Under the pieces are notes generated by a model, which saw only the letters and a list, made by a program, of their open reading frames with translations, had not been told where the DNA came from and searched no databases. A program made the position numbers and the translations under genes. A DNA stretch of 64,000 bases, from positions 81,001 through 145,000 of the forward strand of contig JAQGDQ010000514.1 of assembly GCA_030141605.1 (NCBI GenBank), given 5' to 3'. Of the stretch, positions 54,598 to 64,000 are shown piece after piece. The DNA is from Tubiluchus corallicola (lineage: Eukaryota > Priapulida > Priapulimorpha > Priapulimorphida > Tubiluchidae). Each line of letters begins with the position of its first letter. Positions within the stretch are counted from its first letter, which is position 1.

Positions 54598-57500
54598 CTG
54601 ATGTTTATAATAAGACTCCTGCTGAAGTAGCCAGAATCTGGGCTCTCGGGCCCCCAGGGAAGTGTCAGTACTTGGATCTCTTGAAAAGGCTCTCCCAGAA
54701 TGTTGCCCTCAGCCCACCAGAGCCCCTGGCATGTTACCAGTATTCCAAACTGATGGAAAATTGCCAGTCATTCACTTGGAAAAGAAAGAAACTACCTACA
54801 GAGGGGAAGACCTCCTTTCAGCCCGGAGGACTACCTCCAAGGGATGGAGAATTCAAAGTTAAAGAGATTAAGCTTGAAGACATGGAGAAGCCTGCCACAG
54901 AGTTGCAGCACGCAGAAGAAACTATTGCAAAATATGCAAAAGGCTATTTGGCTGGGAGATTTGAAAATGCTCCACCAGAACTTAGCATAGACTTGGACTT
55001 ACTTAAAAGAAGATTGTTGTTAGAGAAGATAAGTAGCATCTTCGCAAATTCACCAGTCGCCAACGACGATCCAATACAAATCAGAATAAACACATGCTAC
55101 TCTTTCCAGTTATTAGGGCACTTTTTGTTTGAACATTGTAGAGACAAGCTGACTGTAACCCATGTTAGCCATTTTACAGGAGGGTTGGACGCGGCTATAT
55201 CCAGGATGACCATAAAGATTCTACACTCTTTGTTAAAACAAGTGAGTCGATCCGAAAAACGGAATATCATCGAAGAGTTCATAGAGCTTGTCCATAGACA
55301 CATAGTAGATACTGGGGAGTCCATCTATACTTGGTTAAAGAACCTTCAGTCATGTGTAGAAGGGTATCACAACTGGAGAGTGGACTACCTTCACTCTAGT
55401 CTGGTCTACACAACAATAAAAACTACAATGGAACAGATCAACAAGACGCTAACTAACCAGTTTTTGGAGCTGCTAGACCATTGTGTAAGCACAGGAGATA
55501 CAGAAGGCATGTTCGAATTAGGAGGGTTAGTGAAGGTATTTGGTTATCCCCAAATTGATTGTGATGAAGGATTAGCCAAACTGAAAAAACGATTGTTTGA
55601 TAAGAAAATCATTGACACCCCTCTAATAGTAAAGTGCACTGGTCAATTTGTTAAGATGTTTTGTACTAAATATTATCAAAGAAAGCATCGTTGGCCAGCA
55701 GTAGAAGAGCCAGTCCCTAGTGCAGTCAGAAATCTATTTAATAGGTCAAAATGCCGGTTTGGAGATGCTAATTCAATTAGCCTCAATACCTGGGCTCTGG
55801 TGAACTTTTCAAAACAAATGGACTTTGAGTATAATTTAGACATCATAAATATTCTCAAGGATTCGTCCGTGGCTCTCCCACTAAGTTTGGCCGATGGAAA
55901 TTATACTAGGGTCGCTCAAAAGAGATGCTTGGCAAAGCGAATCCCTTATCATTCTCGAAGATTAATAGAGGATGTGATACTAAGAGAAAATCTAAGGGTA
56001 GAGGAAATGATGGATCAAATAGACGTGGAAGGCACAATTCCTGAGGAGTGGCAGATAATAACCCTGCATCCAAAGGAAAGAGAACTGAAACAGGAGGGAA
56101 GGTACTTTGCACAACAGACTGTAGAGACTAGATCGATCCAAGCCACTCTGGAATCTAACTTGTCTGACCAGATATTAAAATTATTTGATCAGACATCTAT
56201 GGTGGTTTCAGACTTGACCTCTAGCAAGCGACTAGAGAGGTGGACTAAAAAACTGTGTTCCAACACTCATGATAACATCTTGTTCGGAGTTGTTTCACTC
56301 GACTATTCTGGTTGGTGCAGTACTATTAGAACAGAACTCGTTGGAAGAATTGGGCAGAAGTTAGATCAACTTTGGGGACTGCCAGGGATTTATGAGCATT
56401 GTCATAAGTGGTTTAGTCAATCTAATGTCTATTTCACTTATGGCCCTCATATAAAGAAAGACCCCTTACACCACTGGAAGGGACAGCTTGGTGGGTTTGA
56501 AGGTCTAAGACAAAAGCTATGGACATTAGTGACTCAAATGCTCCTGCAATTAATCCTGTCAGATGCTGCCATTAAAGGAGAAATCTATGGGCAAGGTGAT
56601 CTAATGTCTATTTCACTTATGGCCCTCATATAAAGAAAGACCCCTTACACCACTGGAAGGGACAGCTTGGTGGGTTTGAAGGTCTAAGACAAAAGCTATG
56701 GACATTAGTGACTCAAATGCTCCTGCAATTAATCCTGTCAGACGCTGCCATTAAAGGAGAAATCTATGGGCAAGGTGATAACCAACACATGTTGTTAAGA
56801 ATACCTTCTGGCCAAGAATCTCCTGCAGAAGCAAAAACCTTTATAGAGGGATTCTTATCAAGAGTATGTGAATACAGTGCAAGAGCCGGGCTGATCATTA
56901 AGATCGAAGAAAGCTCAGTATCAAGCACTCACTTCATATACAATAAAGAACACTATTGTTTAGGAAAACCTCTCAAGTCGTCATACAAGCGAGCAACCAG
57001 GATGTGGGAGGGGACTAACGCCGCTCATCAATCTAGTGCGGAAATTCTTGGTAGTGTTATGACCTCGGGGCAAGTGGTGTCAGAAAAATCTGGACATCCC
57101 CTTATTGGTTACATATTGAGTTTGGTTGACGCTTGGCTGTTTTTGTTATCAGAGTGGCCTAAATGGGGTAAATTAGATAAAACTGATCTTTTAGCTCTAG
57201 CTATCACTCCTAGTGATTTCACCTTTGTTCCATTTTTGCCTCCCACCTTCTTTTGTTATCATGGTCAACAAGACAGGCTAACCCACGGCCTTAGTTTCAT
57301 GTTGTACGTATTAAAAAGTTGTGTGGAAGAGACTAACCCAATCCATAAGATTGTCGCAAGACTTCTATCAGTTAAATCTGCAGCGCCTGGATCCCTAGAA
57401 TTACTTACTTTGATCAAAGATCCTTGTGCCTTAAACTTTGAACAACCAATGGCACTATCAACTTTACTTCGGCAGACTGTGCAGAAGAAGGTGATCCCTA

Positions 57501-57671
57501 TGGTAAAAAACGATCGGATCAGAATGTATCTGGATATCTTAGAAGAAGAATCATTCCCAGGAAAAACCAGCTGGAGCTCAGTACACCAAAGAATGAAGTA
57601 GAGCAGATCTTGGAAGAGGCGATCCATTGTTTCCATTTTGGTCCTCATCTTCACGAAGTTCAATGTAAATA
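54585..57671 (+). pseudogene. L polymerase fragment, tandem copy 2
   Basis: Copy of 51420-54461 at an offset of 3210 bases, with a few single-base differences. It extends further 5', with MIWAPDVYNKTPAEV before the shared start; the second-lineage L at 33.4 kb has a similar DIHHKTPTEV, so DVYNKTP is viral, while the first residues may come from the LINE segment. Same 179-base internal duplication and same frame break at 56631. GDNQ is preserved. Confidence 0.88.
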
Positions 57672-57807
57672 AACAAATAGTAATTAACAAAGAAAAAATG
57701 GAGTAACAAGAAGGGATAAAATCAGAAATAATAATATTAGAGGAACAGTGAAAGTAGTGGAAGCCTCGAAAAAGATACAAGAGGCAAGATTGCGATGATA
57801 TGGGCAC

Positions 57808-60786
57808 CTGATGTTTATAATAAGACTCCTGCTGAAGTATGGCATGTTACCAGTATTCCAAACTGATGGAAAATTGCCAGTCATTCACTTGGAAAAGAAA
57901 GAAACTACCTACAGAGGGGAAGACCTCCTTTCAGCCCGGAGGACTACCTCCAAGGGATGGAGAATTCAAAGTTAAAGAGATTAAGCTTGAAGACATGGAG
58001 AAGCCTGCCACAGAGTTGCAGCACGCAGAAGAAACTATTGCAAAATATGCAAAAGGCTATTTGGCTGGGAGATTTGAAAATGCTCCACCAGAACTTAGCA
58101 TAGACTTGGACTTACTTAAAAGAAGATTGTTGTTAGAGAAGATAAGTAGCATCTTCGCAAATTCACCAGTCGCCAACGACGATCCAATACAAATCAGAAT
58201 AAACACATGCTACTCTTTCCAGTTATTAGGGCACTTTTTGTTTGAACATTGTAGAGACAAGCTGACTGTAACCCATGTTAGCCATTTTACAGGAGGGTTG
58301 GACGCGGCTATATCCAGGATGACCATAAAGATTCTGCACTCTTTGTTAAAACAAGTGAGTCGATCCGAAAAACGGAATATCATCGAAGAGTTCATAGAGC
58401 TTGTCCATAGACACATAGTAGATACTGGGGAGTCCATCTATACTTGGTTAAAGAACCTTCAGTCATGTGTAGAAGGGTATTACAACTGGAGAGTGGACTA
58501 CCTTCACTCTAGTCTGGTCTACACAACAATAAAAACTACAATGGAACAGATCAACAAGACGCTAACTAACCAGTTTTTGGAGCTGCTAGACCATTGTGTA
58601 AGCACAGGAGATACAGAAGGCATGTTCGAATTAGGAGGGTTAGTGAAGGTATTTGGTTATCCCCAAATTGATTGTGATGAAGGATTAGCCAAACTGAAAA
58701 AACGATTGTTTGATAAGAAAATCATTGACACCCCTCTAATAGTAAAGTGCACTGGTCAATTTGTTAAGATGTTTTGTACTAAATATTATCAAAGAAAGCA
58801 TCGTTGGCCAGCAGTAGAAGAGCCAGTCCCTAGTGCAGTCAGAAATCTATTTAATAGGTCAAAATGCCGGTTTGGAGATGCTAATTCAATTAGCCTCAAT
58901 ACCTGGGCTCTGGTGAACTTTTCAAAACAAATGGACTTTGAGTATAATTTAGACATCATAAATATTCTCAAGGATTCGTCCGTGGCTCTCCCACTAAGTT
59001 TGGCCGATGGAAATTATACTAGGGTCGCTCAAAAGAGATGCTTGGCAAAGCGAATCCCTTATCATTCTCGAAGATTAATAGAGGATGTGATACTAAGAGA
59101 AAATCTAAGGGTAGAGGAAATGATGGATCAAATAGACGTGGAAGGCACAATTCCTGAGGAGTGGCAGATAATAACCCTGCATCCAAAGGAAAGAGAACTG
59201 AAACAGGAGGGAAGGTACTTTGCACAACAGACTGTAGAGACTAGATCGATCCAAGCCACTCTGGAATCTAACTTGTCTGACCAGATATTAAAATTATTTG
59301 ATCAGACATCTATGGTGGTTTCAGACTTGACCTCTAGCAAGCGACTAGAGAGGTGGACTAAAAAACTGTGTTCCAACACTCATGATAACATCTTGTTCGG
59401 AGTTGTTTCACTCGACTATTCTGGTTGGTGCAGTACTATTAGAACAGAACTCGTTGGAAGAATTGGGCAGAAGTTAGATCAACTTTGGGGACTGCCAGGG
59501 ATTTATGAGCACTGTCATAAGTGGTTTAGTCAATCTAATGTCTATTTCACTTATGGCCCTCATATAAAGAAAGACCCCTTACACCACTGGAAGGGACAGC
59601 TTGGTGGGTTTGAAGGTCTAAGACAAAAGCTATGGACATTAGTGACTCAAATGCTCCTGCAATTAATCCTGTCAGACGCTGCCATTAAAGGAGAAATCTA
59701 TGGGCAAGGTGATCTAATGTCTATTTCACTTATGGCCCTCATATAAAGAAAGACCCCTTACACCACTGGAAGGGACAGCTTGGTGGGTTTGAAGGTCTAA
59801 GACAAAAGCTATGGACATTAGTGACTCAAATGCTCCTGCAATTAATCCTGTCAGACGCTGCCATTAAAGGAGAAATCTATGGGCAAGGTGATAACCAACA
59901 CATGTTGTTAAGAATACCTTCTGGCCAAGAATCTCCTGCAGAAGCAAAAACCTTTATAGAGGGATTCTTATCAAGAGTATGTGAATACAGTGCAAGAGCC
60001 GGGCTGATCATTAAGATCGAAGAAAGCTCAGTATCAAGCACTCACTTCATATACAATAAAGAACACTATTGTTTAGGAAAACCTCTCAAGTCGTCATACA
60101 AGCGAGCAACCAGGATGTGGGAGGGGACTAACGCCGCTCATCAATCTAGTGCGGAAATTCTTGGTAGTGTTATGACCTCGGGGCAAGTGGTGTCAGAAAA
60201 ATCTGGACATCCCCTTATTGGTTACATATTGAGTTTGGTTGACGCTTGGCTGTTTTTGTTATCAGAGTGGCCTAAATGGGGTAAATTAGATAAAACTGAT
60301 CTTTTAGCTCTAGCTATCACTCCTAGTGATTTCACCTTTGTTCCATTTTTGCCTCCCACCTTCTTTTGTTATCATGGTCAACAAGACAGGCTAACCCACG
60401 GCCTTAGTTTCATGTTGTACGTATTAAAAAGTTGTGTGGAAGAGACTAACCCAATCCATAAGATTGTCGCAAGACTTCTATCAGTTAAATCTGCAGCGCC
60501 TGGATCCCTAGAATTACTTACTTTGATCAAAGATCCTTGTGCCTTAAACTTTGAACAACCAATGGCACTATCAACTTTACTTCGGCAGACTGTGCAGAAG
60601 AAGGTGATCCCTATGGTAAAAAACGATCGGATCAGAATGTATCTGGATATCTTAGAAGAAGAATCATTCCCAGGAAAAACCAACCTGGAGCTCAGTACAC
60701 CAAAGAATGAAGTAGAGCAGATCTTGGAAGAGGCGATCCATTGTTTCCATTTTGGTCCTCATCTTCACGAAGTTCAATGTAAATAA
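57808..60786 (+). pseudogene. L polymerase fragment, tandem copy 3
   Basis: Third copy. Compared with copy 2 it has a 97-base deletion near its start (joint at 57839-57840), so the ORF begins at the second half of that region. It shares the 179-base duplication. Near 60683 it has one extra base (CCAACCTGG for CCAGCTGG), so its last ORF runs 24 codons further to TAA at 60784-60786. GDNQ preserved. Followed by the LINE tail. Confidence 0.88.
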
Positions 60787-61146
60787 ACAAATAGTAATTA
60801 ACAAAGAAAAAATGGAGTAACAAGAAGGGATAAAATCAGGAATAGTAATATTAGAGGAACAGTGAAAGTAGTGGAAGCCTCGAAAAAGATACAAGAGGCA
60901 AGATTGCGATGATATGGGCACCTGATGTTTATAATAAGACTCACGTGCTGAAGGGAGGTCATGGAAATGGAAGTGCTGGTAAATAGAAGGACAACCCAAG
61001 CTGAGATGGATTGAATGTATTAATGGAGACCTTAGAGAGAAGAACATAAATGAAGAGATGGTCAACAACAGGAATGCGTGGAGAAGACTTAGTCACAACG
61101 GCGACCCCGGATAGGGAAAAGCTGGGAAGAAGAAGAATTAACAAAC
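60787..61146 (+). mobile_element. LINE 3' end following the L triplication
   Basis: Encodes KIQEARLRWYG, then after a junction REVMEMEVLVNRR, ECINGDLREKNINEEM, RNAWRRLSHNGDPG and a lysine run. This is the C-terminal end of an RTE-like LINE, with frame breaks. The junction after 'aataagactc' is where L begins in the tandem copies, so it holds the right border of the inserted viral piece. Confidence 0.7.
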
Positions 61147-61439
61147 AAAAAATGGTGTTATAATTCGCAGTTTTTACAATATTAAAAACAAGACAAATAA
61201 AGAATGTGATTCATATTACTTTGCACTTACTCGAATACTAATTACCTATACTATATAGTCACTTAGCACAAGGAGCCAACGGCTAGAGGGTGGAGGAAGT
61301 CAAGTGACCCAATGGCCATGTGTAGAGGAGTAAACCTTCCAAATCAGGAGTGGAGCCCCGAAGACGGACCAGTGCAGCATGCTCACTGACTCCGGCAGCT
61401 CCTACAGCCAACCTGGTGCCAAACGTATCACTCCGCTTT

Positions 61440-61598
61440 CCTTTGGACTACACCAGGGAGGAAGAGAGGTGGTTCCTGCGGTCTGGGCAACTCAGGATCT
61501 CCATACACCTTGCCCAGGCGTGCGCCCTGGAGACGTTCAAGGATCGGACTCTCTTGGAGCACATTCCATTGTCTTCCGAGACAGAAGGATGCCAACAA
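61440..61598 (+). repeat. Interspersed repeat R3, plus copy
   Basis: About 160 bases sharing a long match with 62940-63067 on the opposite strand (LRISIHLAQACALETFK is encoded in both). The plus copy has about 26 bases more (ACTCTCTTGGAGCACATTCC). Possibly the coding remnant of a retroelement; family not recognised. Confidence 0.6.
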
Positions 61599-62939
61599 CA
61601 ATAGTCACTTAGAATTAAGAGCATTTGCTTAATATGAATGTGAGCAGTTGAGAACATAATAGGCCGTGCAGTAGCGAACCAAAATCTTCAATTTAAACAA
61701 TACATAAAAAGAAACAAAAGGGTTGAATTGTTACATAAGAAGCACTGTAAAGGCTGGCTTCAATCACTCACAAGAGATTGTTGTCTTTGAACAGCACTAC
61801 AGGAAAAGTACAGGGGTAAAAAGAGCAACGAGTAACATTTTGCAACAATTTATTGCATCAAAGGAATACTAAAACAATTGTGAACCTGTCATACCATCAA
61901 CAATTTAATGTGGCTATTCGACAAATAATCCAAGTCAACTACTATTACAAATGTCCATTCAATGAAAAATCTGACTATTTGCTTGGGAAACAGATTTTTA
62001 TGGGATTCAAAAATCTCACTTGACTTAAATTTCTTTTTTTTGCCTTTCAGGCTTTTTTTCGTTTAGGATATGTTATTCTGTACATCACAAGCCTTGGGTG
62101 TCTTGCACCGCCTGTAATCTTGAGAGGTGTGCTGATTTAAACTTGTGTTGCCCCCTTTTTTCTGTTATAAACTGGTTTCCTTTTAAACAGGTCATGTGAC
62201 CAGACTTTCACCTGTACACTTACCTGTAGATTGGAGAAACTCAGGCATTGACACACTGCAGTGACAGATTGTTTAGCGTCATTCATTGATTCGTTGTTAT
62301 AATTTCATAATTACACTTATAGAAGATCACCATGTAAGTTGATTTATTAATTTCTTAAATCTTGAACCTTTGTTTATTAAAAAGACTAGAGATTAGATTT
62401 TATAATTTGCGTAAAACTTTGTTAAAGTTAATTAGATCAATTTGGTTTAGATTTTGCCGTAAAATTGAGAAAAAATATATAAAATTATGTTATTTGTTTT
62501 CACATTAAACGATACAAGCTACACAATTATGTTGTTGGAGTTTTTTTATAAGAAGGTAGCACAAGAGGTATGAGTGGAACAATGACTCGAATAACTCAAG
62601 GTCCTGCAAAAACATCGTGCAAGTGTCTCCAAAGTTTGTCTCTTAAATACAGATCTTAGATCATCTAAGCGACAACTCTGTTTCACGGGTTGAAGTCCGG
62701 CAAATTTCGACACCATTCACTTTAGTTGAGAAAAATTTATTCCCAGACTTTTCAGGTTGCTGCTTAGATCCCACTTTTCAAAATTGCGAGGTTCCGCCAG
62801 GTGTGCGAGATATTCTTACAAAACATTCAAAGGACGATACTGCCATGAAAAAATAGAGAGCACAGTAACGAAAAAATCTTGCTTTTGGGAAAAATACAAT
62901 TGAAGTTATCAATGTTACCACCAAATAATTATGCCACTG
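61599..62939. other. Region between R3 copies, no gene recognised
   Basis: AT-rich DNA. A sequence near 62330 (atcaccatgtaagttg) could be a first exon with a donor, but nothing downstream supports a gene. No repeat of other window regions seen. Confidence 0.3.
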
Positions 62940-63067
62940 GTTGGCATTCTTCTGTCTCGGAAGATCTTTGAACGTCTCCAGGGCACACGCCTGGGCAAGG
63001 TGTATGGAGATCCTGAGTTGCCCAGACAACCGGAACCCCCTCTCTTCCACGCTGGTGTAGTCCAAAG
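62940..63067 (-). repeat. Interspersed repeat R3, minus copy
   Basis: Inverted copy of 61440-61598 with several substitutions. The 153-codon minus-strand ORF around it (62778-63239) includes this repeat and otherwise shows no family features. Confidence 0.6.
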
Positions 63068-64000
63068 AAAAAGAAACGAAAAGAAAAAGGAATAATTTTA
63101 AACAACTCTGTTCACATTTAGAAGAAAGAAGACACAAACTATGACATTCCAAATGCTCTAATGCAAAGGTGATGAGCTCAGCAAAAAGTAACAAAAATAT
63201 GAACAAAATGTCGTGCAAAGAACAAATGTGGTAAAACACAAGTGAAAAAGAAAAACACGATTACTTACTATGCTACATACAATATCCACATCCAAATTCA
63301 AAATGCAAAAAAAAATCCATTTTACATAAGCACACCAGTGTGTATGTAGTCACTGGACCATACAATTATACTGAAGGTAAGTCAGCTGGTAGAATGTAAC
63401 AAGATTAACACATAGATGGCAGCACCTAACTACAATGTACAATTCCAACTTCCACTGTATTCATTTGCTATACAGAAAAGCCAGACTAAATTGCCAGTAG
63501 CAAGTTAGGAAGATGCTAACGTGTTTCTTCATGAACTGCGGTTATTACTGGAAGTATAAGATCTTCCACTAGTGGCTTGTACTGCAGTAGCAAAAAAATT
63601 GCTCCATTTTACACTCTTTTAAAATAAAATTCTTCCTGTATCACTTTTTTCAGAAAACAAATTAAAAAAACATAACATGTTTATGAAAACCAATGTAAAA
63701 ATTGGTCCTTGAAATGCGATAACCAAAGCACTAACACAAACAATTATCTCCATTAACACAAACTATTTTATAATTATTAATTACACTCCTGCAAAAGTGA
63801 GAATATAATCACCTCTCAAAAAACTTAAAACTATAATATGTAAACCTACTCCCATGACCTTTTTCTCCAAACTGTTTTTAGCACTATCCTGTTTTTACTG
63901 ACCTGCCCAACTTTTCCTTTTTCACATTTATTACATAATTCTTTTCTCTCTAGTACAAACTACTTTACTAACAAATGCCAAGTGCCACTTAGCTGGTCGG
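63068..64000. other. Right end, no gene recognised
   Basis: AT-rich sequence with no convincing ORF, repeat or exon. The missing 5' exon of ACBD6 was looked for here and not found. Confidence 0.35.

Noticed and set aside
54055..57807. Minus-strand 180-residue ORFs at the L unit ends
   Set aside because: Antisense of L and LINE coding sequence; no family features.
62278..62345. Possible first exon ending at a GTAAGT after an ATG
   Set aside because: No downstream exon or coding signal could be linked to it.

Overview
The window looks like nuclear DNA of an animal, most likely an arthropod. It is AT-rich, has intron-split host genes and fragments of LINEs, hAT transposons, an LTR element and a TA-flanked MITE, and carries many old viral copies typical of arthropod genomes. 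The sequence alone does not place the species. Three parts are host-like: the 3' six exons of ACBD6 on the minus strand (428-4301), a single-exon GT8 glycosyltransferase on the plus strand (48731-49891), and low-density intergenic DNA (about 42-51 kb and 61-64 kb) with transposon fragments and repeats.

The rest, about 5-42 kb and 51-61 kb, is a cluster of endogenous viral elements (EVEs) mixed with retroelement and zinc-finger modules. At least three virus sources can be named with varying confidence. One is a mononegavirus-like source: L polymerase fragments with the GDNQ motif, and a class I fusion glycoprotein F. The second is a flavivirus-like source: NS3 protease/helicase, an NS5-type methyltransferase, and membrane segments. 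The third supplies glycoprotein-like and nucleoprotein-like fragments that I cannot assign firmly. Several further ORFs (called A, X and Y here) are unrecognised.

Layout: 5.0-11.9 kb holds a mini-exon array, a zinc-finger leader fused to a glycoprotein-like fragment, module A copy 1, an LTR, a gag-like knuckle with nucleoprotein-like ORF, and a second glycoprotein fragment. 12.7-16.6 kb is module A copy 2 with its own mini-exons, LTR and chimeric ORF. 17.1-24.5 kb holds a ten-unit finger array, methyltransferase, cysteine-rich secreted ORF, membrane ORF, X, F fused to a hAT fragment, and Y. 24.5-25.8 kb is an array of 11 mini-exons. 26.4-33.2 kb repeats the finger-to-F block (about 9.2 kb offset), and here F continues to its C-terminus and is followed by the start of L. 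34.5-37.5 kb has LTR, F-hAT and Y again. 37.5-41.6 kb is an NS3/NS4-like region broken by three later insertions. 51.4-60.8 kb is a tandem triplication of an L fragment separated by LINE tail sequence.

Every recognisable viral fragment lies on the plus strand, while ACBD6 is transcribed from the minus strand. Transcription leftward through the cluster would therefore give RNA antisense to all the viral genes, as expected of a unistrand piRNA-type locus; this is inference. The most unusual structures are three arrays of tandem exons of 72, 66 or 45 nt with 51-nt introns, the repeated joining of one zinc-finger leader to different viral pieces, and an open reading frame joining an LTR/gag-like segment to a viral-type gene. 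The near-identity of many copies means the duplications are recent, or that assembly errors must be excluded.
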